A stretch of 64,000 nucleotides of DNA, taken from contig NZ_DF968183.1 of the NCBI RefSeq assembly GCF_001192835.1, positions 558,001 to 622,000 on the forward strand, given 5' to 3'. The stretch's first letter is position 1. The number at the start of each line of letters is the position of its first letter. Below the pieces are notes generated by a model. That model was not told the DNA's origin and did not search any database. It saw only the letters and a list, made by a program, of their open reading frames with translations. The DNA is from Lentimicrobium saccharophilum. Its GTDB lineage: Bacteria; Bacteroidota; Bacteroidia; Bacteroidales; Lentimicrobiaceae. This document shows positions 26,153 through 34,440 of the stretch, piece by piece. Position numbers and translations under genes: made by a program.

Positions 26153-28363
26153 ATGAAACCTGTTTATACTGATATCACTTTACCCGTGAGCGGAATGAGT
26201 TGCGCCGCATGCGCAACCAGCGTAGAAAGTATGCTGACTTCTCTCAACGGTGTATTTTCGGCTTCGGTAAACTATGCCACTTCCACCGTCCACATCCGGT
26301 TTAATCCTTTGCAGGTCAGCCTTGACCAGTTTCAGGCGGCCCTTAAACCCATTGGTTATGACCTTGTTATCTCCGCCGGCGATGAAGATGAGACCTTTGA
26401 ACAACTGGAACTGAAGCGTCATAATACGCTCAGGCGCAGGCTCGTAACAGCCGCAGTTTTTTCGCTGCCGGTATTTGTTATTTCCATGCTGTGGCATCAT
26501 CCATCAACAACGGTACAGTGGTTATTGCTAGCGCTCAGCCTTCCGGTTATATTTTATTCCGGACAGGGTTTTTACCTGAATGCATTCAGGCTTGGGGTGC
26601 GGGGAAAGACCAATATGGATACCCTTGTCTCCATCGGCACAGCGGCGGCATTTGTGCTGAGTCTTATCAATACCCTTTTCCCTGATTTTATTCCGGGTGA
26701 CGGCATCAGCGCCTATGTCTATTACGAGTCAGCTGTGGTTATCATCACCCTGATTCTGCTGGGCCGGTTCCTTGAAGAACGAAGCCGGGGAAAAGCTTCG
26801 GCGGCCATCAGCAGGCTGATGCATCTTCAGCCTCAGACAGCCATCCGGCTGAAAGGAAACAATCAGGAAGAAGTGGCCATCAGGCATCTTTTACCGGGCG
26901 ATACCGTGCTTATCAGACCGGGGGCAGTGATTCCCGTTGACGGCATCGTTGTTTCGGGAGGTTCCTGGATTGAGGAGAGTATGATGAGCGGAGAACCTGT
27001 CCCTGTTTTCCGGAAAACCGGCGACCAGGTGCTGGCCGGGACGATTAACAAAGACAGTGTGCTTCAGGTAACCACGCTGAAAACCGGAAAAGAAACGACG
27101 CTTTCGCGCATCATCGCCATGGTTGACGAAGCGCAGAACTCAAAACCACCGGTTCAGTTGCTGGTAGATAAAATATCAGCCGTTTTTGTCCCTGCAGTCA
27201 TCCTTATCAGTATAGCCACTTTCATAGTCTGGGCCCTGATCATTCCGGATCAGCCGCTCACCTATGCCATTGTAACTTCCATCAGTGTGCTGATTATCGC
27301 CTGCCCCTGCGCGCTCGGGCTGGCCACGCCGACAGCGCTGATTGCGGCAATCGGCCATGGTGCCGGAAAAGGAATTCTTTTCAGGGATGCAGAAAGTATT
27401 GAAACGGCCGGAAAAACCGATGTTCTTGTAATTGATAAAACCGGAACACTCACCAAAGGGAAACCTGAACTGATTCAGGTTCATTATCCGGGGAACGGCT
27501 CACAGGATCAGATCAACAGCACATTCTCAGCCCTCACGGCCTTGTCTGCTCATCCCTTATCGGCAGCCGTTGCAAGAGGAATTTCAACGGAATCAACCGT
27601 CATTCCTGAGGTTGAAGAATTCACCGACCTCCCCGGCAAGGGCATTACCGGTAAAGTCGGGAACAAACGCTATTTTGCCGGCAGCCCGGCTGTCTTAAAA
27701 GAAACAGGCATTGTTCCGGATAAAGAGGTCCTGACCATACTCAGCGAATATGATAAACAGGCCGCCTCGCTGGTTTTATTAACGGATTCAACTGAAATAC
27801 TCGCCATAGCCGCCCTCAGCGACACCCTTCGTGATGACGCCGTTCAGGCGGTTGAAGCGCTCCGCAGCGCAGGAATTGAACCCTACATGGTGACCGGCGA
27901 CAACCAGGCAAGCGCCGCGCAAATTGCCCGGTTGGCCGGGATTACCCGTTTCAGGGCAACGGCATCGCCTGAAGATAAAGCTGCCATCGTCAGGGAATTG
28001 CAGGCCAGCGGCCGGAAAGTGGCCGTAGCCGGCGACGGCATCAATGATACGATTGCTCTGGCCCGGGCCGATGCAGGCATTGCCATGGGAGGCGGAACGG
28101 ACGCCAGCCGAGAGGCCGCAGGCATCACACTTACCGGGCATCACCTGATGCAGGTTGCCGAAACCATACTGCTCTCCCGCAAAACAAATAAGATCATCAA
28201 AGAAAACCTTTTCTGGGCTTTCGGATACAATGTGATAGCGATTCCGCTTGCTGCCGGCCTGCTTTTCCCGTTTACGGGATTGCTGCTCAATCCCATGATT
28301 GCCAGTGCCGCCATGGCGTTCAGCTCGGTATCGGTGGTACTCAACAGTCTGAGACTCAGATAA
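26153..28363 (+). CDS. copA: Cu+-exporting P1B-type ATPase
   Basis: The 736-residue protein pumps monovalent copper (or silver) out of the cytoplasm. One N-terminal heavy-metal domain carries GMSCAAC (Cys17, Cys20). The membrane metal site is CPC (about 384-386), the phosphorylated aspartate is in DKTGTLT (about 428) and the nucleotide-binding HP motif is in SAHPLS (about 467). The later YNVIAIP and MAFSSVSVVLNSLRL in the last two helices are the Cu+-specific (P1B-1) signature. It heads a probable metal-resistance operon with a CDF exporter and a small HMA protein, under the dyad at 26113. Confidence 0.94.
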   Translation: MKPVYTDITLPVSGMSCAACATSVESMLTSLNGVFSASVNYATSTVHIRFNPLQVSLDQFQAALKPIGYDLVISAGDEDETFEQLELKRHNTLRRRLVTAAVFSLPVFVISMLWHHPSTTVQWLLLALSLPVIFYSGQGFYLNAFRLGVRGKTNMDTLVSIGTAAAFVLSLINTLFPDFIPGDGISAYVYYESAVVIITLILLGRFLEERSRGKASAAISRLMHLQPQTAIRLKGNNQEEVAIRHLLPGDTVLIRPGAVIPVDGIVVSGGSWIEESMMSGEPVPVFRKTGDQVLAGTINKDSVLQVTTLKTGKETTLSRIIAMVDEAQNSKPPVQLLVDKISAVFVPAVILISIATFIVWALIIPDQPLTYAIVTSISVLIIACPCALGLATPTALIAAIGHGAGKGILFRDAESIETAGKTDVLVIDKTGTLTKGKPELIQVHYPGNGSQDQINSTFSALTALSAHPLSAAVARGISTESTVIPEVEEFTDLPGKGITGKVGNKRYFAGSPAVLKETGIVPDKEVLTILSEYDKQAASLVLLTDSTEILAIAALSDTLRDDAVQAVEALRSAGIEPYMVTGDNQASAAQIARLAGITRFRATASPEDKAAIVRELQASGRKVAVAGDGINDTIALARADAGIAMGGGTDASREAAGITLTGHHLMQVAETILLSRKTNKIIKENLFWAFGYNVIAIPLAAGLLFPFTGLLLNPMIASAAMAFSSVSVVLNSLRLR

Positions 28364-28431
28364 CAAATCATTAATTCATTGCAAAACAATTGATAAATCA
28401 GGATTACGGAAACAGAACTCCTGCAACACCC

Positions 28432-29319
28432 ATGACTAACCATCAACATAACCATACGCCGGATCCGCAGAAGAACATCGCGGTTGCATTTTTCCTGAAT
28501 GCCTCCTTCACCATTATCGAGATCATCGGGGGTATCCTGACGAACTCTGTGGCCATTCTTTCGGATGCGGTGCATGATCTGGGCGATACTTTTTCGCTTG
28601 GCCTCTCCTGGTACACCGAACGCATTGCCCGCCGGAAGCCCGACAGTCGATACACTTACGGATACAAGAGGTTTCCGGTCCTGGCGGCGCTGGTAAATGC
28701 CGTTTTTTTGCTGGGTGCATCCATATTTGTGCTGAGCCGCGCCATTCCGCTGATTCTGAACCCTGAACCTGTCTATGCAGAGGGAATGATCTGGCTGGCC
28801 ATTCTCGGGATTATCTTTAACGGCGCAGCAGTCCTGAAACTGAGCAAGGGAGATTCAATCAACCAGAAGGTAGTGAGGCTGCACCTGCTCGAAGATACCC
28901 TGGGCTGGGCCGCCGTGCTGATCGGGGCTGTTGTTATCCGGTTTACCGGTCTGCTCTGGCTCGATCCGCTGATGGGCGTAATGATTGCCCTGTTTATAAT
29001 CTATAACGCGCTGAAAAACCTCCGGGAAGCCCTGCGCATTTTCCTTCAGGCCTCCCCTGCCGACAGCGACATTCCCGAACTGGAAGAAAAGCTAATGAAA
29101 ATTCAGGGAATTAACGAAATACACGACATACGCACCTGGACCATCGACGGAATGACCCATGTTTATACCCTGCACGTGGTGACAGAGCGCGGATTTCCGG
29201 CTGAAGGATATCCGGAACTGAAGAAACAGGTACGCGACACGCTGAAAGCCGCCGGGTTTGAATTTGTGACTATAGAAATAGACCGCTATGATGAACACTG
29301 CGGCCTCAGCGATTGTTGA
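28432..29319 (+). CDS. Cation diffusion facilitator (CzcD/ZitB-like) metal exporter
   Basis: Starting at ATG 28432 the product has 295 residues; a TTG at 28390 would add 14. It has about six membrane helices with the family's HxxxD zinc-site motifs (SDAVHDLGD and HLLEDTLGW), an N-terminal histidine-rich stretch (NHQHNHTPD) and a C-terminal cytoplasmic ferredoxin-like domain (about 215-295). CDF proteins use the proton gradient to export Zn2+, Co2+, Cd2+ or Fe2+. It follows the copper ATPase by 68 bp on the same strand. Specificity for zinc is likely but not certain. Confidence 0.92.
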   Translation: MTNHQHNHTPDPQKNIAVAFFLNASFTIIEIIGGILTNSVAILSDAVHDLGDTFSLGLSWYTERIARRKPDSRYTYGYKRFPVLAALVNAVFLLGASIFVLSRAIPLILNPEPVYAEGMIWLAILGIIFNGAAVLKLSKGDSINQKVVRLHLLEDTLGWAAVLIGAVVIRFTGLLWLDPLMGVMIALFIIYNALKNLREALRIFLQASPADSDIPELEEKLMKIQGINEIHDIRTWTIDGMTHVYTLHVVTERGFPAEGYPELKKQVRDTLKAAGFEFVTIEIDRYDEHCGLSDC

Positions 29320-29339
29320 CCCTTGTAAATTTAGTTTAA

Positions 29340-29546
29340 ATGATCAAACTGGAACTTAAGACCAACATTAAGTGCAATGGGTGCATTGCTGCAGTAAAAC
29401 CCGGACTCGACGACACTGAGGGATTGACGCGCTGGGAAGTGGACCTTTCGGATCCCGACAGAAAGCTGACCGCAGAAGTTGAATCGGAAGAAGTAAAGGA
29501 GAGCCTGATTAAGACGCTGGAAAAAGCCGGGTATAAAGCATGGTAA
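29340..29546 (+). CDS. Small heavy-metal-associated (HMA) domain protein, copper chaperone-like
   Basis: A complete 68-residue protein consisting of one HMA fold. The metal-binding CxxC appears as IKCNGCIAAV (Cys12, Cys15), and the C-terminal GYKA is usual for the family. Such proteins carry Cu+ to a P-type ATPase. It lies 20 bp after the CDF gene and in the same operon as the copper ATPase, so delivery to that pump is the likely job. A strong terminator follows. Confidence 0.85.
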   Translation: MIKLELKTNIKCNGCIAAVKPGLDDTEGLTRWEVDLSDPDRKLTAEVESEEVKESLIKTLEKAGYKAW

Positions 29547-29547
29547 C

Positions 29548-29578
29548 AAACGGGGCAACCTTTTTGATTGCCCCGTTT
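29548..29578. terminator. Bidirectional rho-independent terminator
   Basis: AAACGGGGCAA (29548-29558) and TTGCCCCGTTT (29568-29578) form a perfect 11-bp stem with a 9-nt loop between the stops of the HMA gene and sodB. Confidence 0.85.
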
Positions 29579-29585
29579 CATAAGA

Positions 29586-30158
29586 TTAAAGCCTTTCGGC
29601 GACCTTGTCCCAGTTAACGATGTCCCAGAAGGCGCTGATATAATCAGGCCGCCTGTTCTGGAAATCGAGGTAGTAGGCGTGCTCCCATACATCGCAGGTG
29701 AACAGCGGCTTCAGACCATCACGCAGTGGATTGCCGGCATTGGAAGTCTGCACGATCTTAAGGGCTCCTTCCTGATCTTCAACGAGCCAGGCCCATCCTG
29801 AACCGAATAGTTTGGCCGCAGCATCGGCAAAAACCGCCTTAAAGTTTTCAAAAGTTCCGAAAGAAGTGTTGATTTTCTCAAGCAATTTGCCGGCAGGTGT
29901 GCCGCCTTTTCCGCCGAGACCTTCCCAGTAAAATGTGTGATTCCAGACCTGTGCGCCGTTGTTGAAAATCCCGCCATCCGATTCCCGGATGATTTCCTCA
30001 AGGGTGGCATTCTCGAAACGGGTACCCACGATCAGATTATTCAGATTATTCACATAAGCCTGGTGGTGCTTTCCGTGATGGAAGCTGATTGTTTTTGCAC
30101 TGATAACAGGTTCAAGGGCTTCCGGTGCATAAGGAAGCGGAGGTAATTCAAATTTCAT
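29586..30158 (-). CDS. sodB: Superoxide dismutase, iron-type or cambialistic
   Basis: The 190-residue protein converts superoxide to hydrogen peroxide and oxygen. All four metal ligands are in place: His27 (SFHHGKHH), His74 (VWNHTFYW), Asp157 and His161 (CDVWEHAYY). A glutamine at position 70 (FNNGAQ) is the hallmark of iron rather than manganese forms, though Bacteroidota enzymes can accept both metals. There is no signal peptide, so it is cytoplasmic. It has its own promoter (30205-30236) and is convergent with the metal operon. Its presence shows that the organism meets oxygen at times. Confidence 0.95.
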   Translation of the reverse strand: MKFELPPLPYAPEALEPVISAKTISFHHGKHHQAYVNNLNNLIVGTRFENATLEEIIRESDGGIFNNGAQVWNHTFYWEGLGGKGGTPAGKLLEKINTSFGTFENFKAVFADAAAKLFGSGWAWLVEDQEGALKIVQTSNAGNPLRDGLKPLFTCDVWEHAYYLDFQNRRPDYISAFWDIVNWDKVAERL

Positions 30159-30204
30159 GACGATAAATTTATATGGTGATTAATGTTTTGCTCCTTTGAT
30201 TAAA

Positions 30205-30236
30205 CAAATATACGAAAATGGCCGCTGGCACCCAAA
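30205..30236 (-). promoter_or_regulatory. Bacteroidota promoter of sodB
   Basis: On the minus strand TTTG (30233-30236) is followed after 20 bp by TATATTTG (30205-30212), a full match to the -33/-7 consensus. It lies about 47 bp before the sodB ATG. Confidence 0.75.
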
Positions 30237-30292
30237 CCAATCACCAAAAATATCTTAACGAAATACATATCAAACAATTATACAAAGTAATA

Positions 30293-30316
30293 GCCCGGCG
30301 AACAATTTCACCGGGC
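30293..30316 (-). terminator. Hairpin terminator after pepE
   Basis: GCCCGG (30293-30298) pairs with CCGGGC (30311-30316), with partial pairing inside the loop. It is placed 24 bp after the pepE stop on the minus strand and followed by a T-rich run. Confidence 0.6.
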
Positions 30317-30339
30317 CCCTTCTTGTCTGAATCTTCAGC

Positions 30340-31053
30340 TTAATCCAGCATCAGGAAACCGACCTCTGAACCGGGTTGAATTTCCCTTGGAGTGGTTCCA
30401 TAACGGAAAATACGCATGGGATGGCGGCCAATCAGTTTAAGATTGCCGTTATCGTATTGAAGCGAGGTGGCTTCCCGAAGCCCTGCAACGTAAACGCCCG
30501 GGTTGGCGGCAATAAATTCTTCGATGCGTTGCTCCCGGGTCTCCCCTCCGTGTCCGGCAGGATGTGCATCCAGGTAATGCGGATTGATCTGGAAAGGGAT
30601 CAGTCCCATGCAGTTGAAACTATCGGGTTCTACGATGGGCATATCGTTGGTTGTACGCAAGGTGGGACATGCCACATTGGAGCCGGCGCTCCATCCCATA
30701 TAAGGAATTCCAGCCAGCACACGGCCTCTGATGGCCTGCATGATACCGGTGCGCTGCATCTCCCTGACCAGGTGAAACGTATTGCCGCCGCCAACGGCAA
30801 TGGCCTCGGCTTCAACTACGGCACGGATGGGGTCCTGCTCATGGTGGATGGAATAAATTTCATAACCAAACTGCTGAAAAACAGCATTTACCTTTGCTTC
30901 ATAGTCGTTATAGGTAACAGTCACACCGGCATATGGAATAAACAAAATCCGCTTTACGCCGGTATCTTTGAGGAAGTTGCTGATATCCTGCCTGGGCCAG
31001 CCAAGATACTCCTCACCGGGATTGGTTGAGTTACTGATCAGTAAAAGTTTCAT
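30340..31053 (-). CDS. pepE: Dipeptidase E (alpha-aspartyl dipeptidase, peptidase S51)
   Basis: The 237-residue cytoplasmic enzyme cleaves dipeptides with N-terminal aspartate. The nucleophile is Ser122 in GWSAGSNVA, preceded by the conserved AVGGGNTFHLV; the likely catalytic His is in INPHYLDAHP (about 159). Length and motifs match the family. It is monocistronic or followed only by sodB, from which a terminator separates it. Confidence 0.92.
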   Translation of the reverse strand: MKLLLISNSTNPGEEYLGWPRQDISNFLKDTGVKRILFIPYAGVTVTYNDYEAKVNAVFQQFGYEIYSIHHEQDPIRAVVEAEAIAVGGGNTFHLVREMQRTGIMQAIRGRVLAGIPYMGWSAGSNVACPTLRTTNDMPIVEPDSFNCMGLIPFQINPHYLDAHPAGHGGETREQRIEEFIAANPGVYVAGLREATSLQYDNGNLKLIGRHPMRIFRYGTTPREIQPGSEVGFLMLD

Positions 31054-31227
31054 CGTTGGTCTTATTTATGATTTCTCGGTTAGTCCCATTTATATTATAC
31101 ATTCATACAGGAACACAGTATTCCTGTATTTGAATTTTCAAACATAGTAAAAACCCCTGAACCTGCAAAATAATATCCCGGCAAGGCCATCCGGCTCACC
31201 GGAAACAGGTTGTTAAATTGCAGGTAT

Positions 31228-33876
31228 TCAGTGATTAAGGATATGAAAACGATAGACCTCCGCAAAACGCCGGTACCATTTATTTCCACCTGTATAAATC
31301 CGCAGCATCAATTTGACATCTACCTCTCCGGTTTCCGAAAGGTCGCGCAATGCCAGCCCTCTTCCAAGACTTTCAAGGTGCGGGCGGGCCGCATCTTCAC
31401 CCATCCCTGAACTCCGGAGTCTTTCGGTAAGCTGAATCGCTTTGTCGTAATGGCCGCGGGTGATGTAATAGCCGGTTGTATAATCGATCAGCCTCAGCTC
31501 ATCCGTCGCCATGGCCAGTTCGAACAGGCCTGAACTGACCAATCCGAGGGTATCCATGCGGTAGTGCGTAAATAAAGCTTCCGCTTCGTTGAGTTTCCTG
31601 ATCCCCTCCGTATAATCTCCCTCCGCAATTTGCTGCAGGGCAGTTCTGTGCATTTCATTCCAACGGACCGGATGGCGGTACTTTTCGGTCACCCTGTTCA
31701 GTTGCTGTGTGCTGAGTCCGCAATAGGAACGGCTGTATATAAGTTCGCGCGCTTCGATGATGACTTCCGATGCCTGATCAAACCTGTTCTGCTGCAACAA
31801 AGCCGACGCCTCCCCGATCAGCGACTCCAGTTCTCCGCGAATCCTGCTGCAAAGCGACTCATCAGCCAGACGCGCCAGTTCGTCCTGCTGCGTTTTCAGT
31901 GCCGGCAGATTGGCAACACCCATAACAGCGGCCAGTTGTGAAGCCTTTTGTGAATAACCCAAAGCCTCTTCCGGTTCCCCGGCCCAGAGTTTCAGCCTTC
32001 CGGTGGAATAAAGCCCGTTCAGGTAGGGAATTACCCCATCCTGAACCAGTGAATCAAACAGGGCAACATGCTCCAGCCCGGCATTGCGCGCGGTAAGGGC
32101 TGCTTCGGTCATGTGCAGGATCAATTGTTCCTTGTTGCGATCCAGTTTATCCTGCCAGGCGGCTGCAAGCAGGGCATGGTAGGTCTGTCCGGCTATCATG
32201 CGCCGGAGACTGTCTACCAGGGTCATATCCGGCTGATAAACCGGATAATTGCCGGCAAAACCCAGGGCTTCATCCAGCGATTGGCCCGCCCGCTGATAAT
32301 TACCCGTTTGCAGCAATGCCTTTGTCAATCCCACTATTTCTTCAAACCGGCCATCCACGGCTTTCTTCAGGGTTGAAGTATAGGTGTGTCCCAACACAAT
32401 CCCCTGCCGGTTTAATGAGATATTCCTGACTTTATCAAGTTCGGACAACGCGCCATTGTAATTCCCTTTTTGCAGCAGGTTTCCTGCATTTACCAGGTAC
32501 ATATCGGCCATTTGCTGATACAAAGATGTAAAACCGGTGGCCTCACCATCGTCAAGGTTATATTTGAGCACGTATTGTTCCGCTTCGGCCAGGTATTTCT
32601 CCGCTATCACCGGAAGGTTGCTTTTCAGGGCTTTTTTCACCACCCGGGTATAAGCCGCGGTCAGCCCGCTTCTGGCCTCTTTCAGCCTGCGGGTCAGGGT
32701 GTCTGGCAGGCCGGCTTCCGGATTTACCGAGCAGAATTTCACACCGGCCGAAAGCAGGTCCACCGCCTCGGCAAAACGGTCATCGGCAATCAGTTCATTT
32801 GATTTCAGCAGATAAGCGAAAATCATTTCATGCGAAAGTCGACCCCAATCGGGATCCGGCATGCCACGGGAACCGGTATACGCCCGGGCCAGTTCCTTTA
32901 AGCGGAAAAGATGCGAGGCGCTGATTCCGTTGGCAAAAAGCCGGTAAAAAAACGGCGAGCTGTAATAATCCACCTTTTGCGAAAGGCGCAATGCATCCTC
33001 AAGCTGGCGCGCATAACCGTATCCAAGGTTTTTGTACAAATTACCCGCACCAGGTCCTTTTGCCCCCTGTTGCAGCAGATAAGAATCCAGATCTCCGGCC
33101 TTGTAAGCTGCAATCCGCTGCTTTTCCGCGAGGCCAGCGGGATCTTTTCCCGGTACGATCAGCGAATTAACGCTTGAGGCTTCCCGCAGTAGTCGGACAG
33201 TTTTACCTGCATACACGGAAATGGCAAACGCTTCGGCGGCCGTGTGCCTGGTAATCCTTGCCGCCCGTATCCTCTTTTCGAGGGTATCAGCCATGGCCGA
33301 AGCGGCTTCGTAGTCGCGTATGTAAAACAACTCCTTTTCTGCCCTGGCATAGGATTCGGCATCAAATCCGAAATGTATGAAATCTGCTTTCACCAGACAT
33401 CCTTCACGCCAGAGGCTGTCGGGGAAGGAAATAACTTTCCGCGGCAAATGCAGGGAGTCGGTGCGCAGCGGCATTTCTCCGGATTGCAGGATCACCCCGT
33501 TTACCGGATGCTCAAGCACAACCCTGCACTTCATCTGCGCCGGTATAAGCACAGGCGACAGGTCAAACCCGCGTATCTGAACGTCGCCGCTGCACATGGA
33601 GGGATGAAAGGTGAGCATGACCTCCAGCATGCTTCCCTGTCCGTAACGCACCTCAAGGTTGTAGCGGTAAAAAAATGTAAAGGTTGTTTTTTCCGGAATT
33701 TTCCGGTGGGAAAGCGCCAGCTGGTTAATGATCTGATTGTTGTACCGGTTTGCATTCCCCGTGGCAGAAAAACCGAACTGCCAGGCGCCGTCCCTTCCGG
33801 CTGTATAGATGGTCTGCCCCGAAAGCAATGGAGCCTGCATCAACAGCATAAGCAGAACTGAAAGGAAACGGAACAT
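31228..33876 (-). CDS. Large secreted protein with TPR-like helical repeats, function unknown
   Basis: The ATG at 33876 gives an 882-residue product with a signal peptide (MFRFLSVLLMLLMQAPLLSGQ); the frame also opens at a TTG three codons upstream. Residues about 25-200 look beta-rich. The rest is mostly helical, with repeated degenerate TPR-like units such as GNLLQKGNYNGALSELDKV, TKALLQTGNYQRAGQSLDEA, LLQQNRFDQASEVIIEA and QIAEGDYTEGIRKLNEAEAL. These suggest a protein-interaction solenoid in the periplasm or at the outer membrane. No sorting domain or catalytic motif is seen, and I do not recognise the family. The same-strand PorE-like and small membrane protein genes lie upstream. Confidence 0.75.
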   Translation of the reverse strand: MFRFLSVLLMLLMQAPLLSGQTIYTAGRDGAWQFGFSATGNANRYNNQIINQLALSHRKIPEKTTFTFFYRYNLEVRYGQGSMLEVMLTFHPSMCSGDVQIRGFDLSPVLIPAQMKCRVVLEHPVNGVILQSGEMPLRTDSLHLPRKVISFPDSLWREGCLVKADFIHFGFDAESYARAEKELFYIRDYEAASAMADTLEKRIRAARITRHTAAEAFAISVYAGKTVRLLREASSVNSLIVPGKDPAGLAEKQRIAAYKAGDLDSYLLQQGAKGPGAGNLYKNLGYGYARQLEDALRLSQKVDYYSSPFFYRLFANGISASHLFRLKELARAYTGSRGMPDPDWGRLSHEMIFAYLLKSNELIADDRFAEAVDLLSAGVKFCSVNPEAGLPDTLTRRLKEARSGLTAAYTRVVKKALKSNLPVIAEKYLAEAEQYVLKYNLDDGEATGFTSLYQQMADMYLVNAGNLLQKGNYNGALSELDKVRNISLNRQGIVLGHTYTSTLKKAVDGRFEEIVGLTKALLQTGNYQRAGQSLDEALGFAGNYPVYQPDMTLVDSLRRMIAGQTYHALLAAAWQDKLDRNKEQLILHMTEAALTARNAGLEHVALFDSLVQDGVIPYLNGLYSTGRLKLWAGEPEEALGYSQKASQLAAVMGVANLPALKTQQDELARLADESLCSRIRGELESLIGEASALLQQNRFDQASEVIIEARELIYSRSYCGLSTQQLNRVTEKYRHPVRWNEMHRTALQQIAEGDYTEGIRKLNEAEALFTHYRMDTLGLVSSGLFELAMATDELRLIDYTTGYYITRGHYDKAIQLTERLRSSGMGEDAARPHLESLGRGLALRDLSETGEVDVKLMLRIYTGGNKWYRRFAEVYRFHILNH

Positions 33877-33901
33877 AGATAACAAAAGGCTGAATGCCCG
33901 G

Positions 33902-33909
33902 CAAAATTA
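33902..33909 (-). promoter_or_regulatory. Bacteroidota -7 element (TAATTTTG)
   Basis: On the minus strand TAATTTTG matches TAnnTTTG 26 bp before the ATG at 33876, which supports that start over the upstream TTG. No good -33 element. Confidence 0.5.
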
Positions 33910-33966
33910 CCAATCTGCTCAATATGCCCGACATTTGCCGGCCTGCACGTCACCCGATTTTATCTG

Positions 33967-34149
33967 TTAATTACGTGAATTTTTCCGGGTCTGCATTTTC
34001 ATCACAAACTTGCCGGTGAAGTAAGCAATCAGTGCAACAATCAGGATATAATCCGACAGGATTTCTTCAATGCCAAAATAATGAAACAGCAGAAACACAG
34101 CGGTAAACAGCACAATAACAAGGAGGTCGGCAAGGGGGAAGTTTTTCAT
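33967..34149 (-). CDS. Small two-helix membrane protein
   Basis: A 60-residue open frame with an ATG start, two hydrophobic segments (LLVIVLFTAVFLLFHYF and YILIVALIAYFTGKFVM) and a basic tail (KMQTRKNSRN), as expected for a real inner-membrane protein. No family recognised. It sits alone between the repeat protein gene and the palindromic element at 34171-34430. Confidence 0.6.
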   Translation of the reverse strand: MKNFPLADLLVIVLFTAVFLLFHYFGIEEILSDYILIVALIAYFTGKFVMKMQTRKNSRN

Positions 34150-34170
34150 GACTTAAAGCTTTATGCAAAT

Positions 34171-34430
34171 TTATAATTGTTATCACTGTTGTCCGGGAAA
34201 AAGCATGAGATTCTTCGCTAACGCTCAGAAAGACTGCAATTTGCATGTGTTTTTTAAGGAGGGGGCTTGGTGGCGGCTTCGCCGCCACCAAGCCCCCTCC
34301 TTTGAATCCTAAAACATTGTCTTTCTGAGCGTAACATCGTGGAGCGAAGAACCGACCAAAGGGAGCTCACCGGAGGTAATCTCTAAGTTCATTATCCGGT
34401 TTTTTCCGGACAACAATGAATTGTTATAAC
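34171..34430. repeat. 260-bp nested inverted-repeat element
   Basis: The gap between two genes is almost wholly made of three nested pairs of arms. The outer arms (about 34171-34202 and 34400-34430) share TCCGGACAACA and TTGTTATAA-like blocks. The middle arms (34211-34234 and 34319-34351) share GTCTTTCTGAGCGT and AGCGAAGAA. The inner arms (34256-34277 and 34281-34302) are a perfect 22-bp stem with a 3-nt loop. Transcripts would fold into one long hairpin. It looks like a palindromic repeat or MITE-like element; no transposase is encoded. Confidence 0.75.
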
Positions 34431-34440
34431 TGATCTTTGG

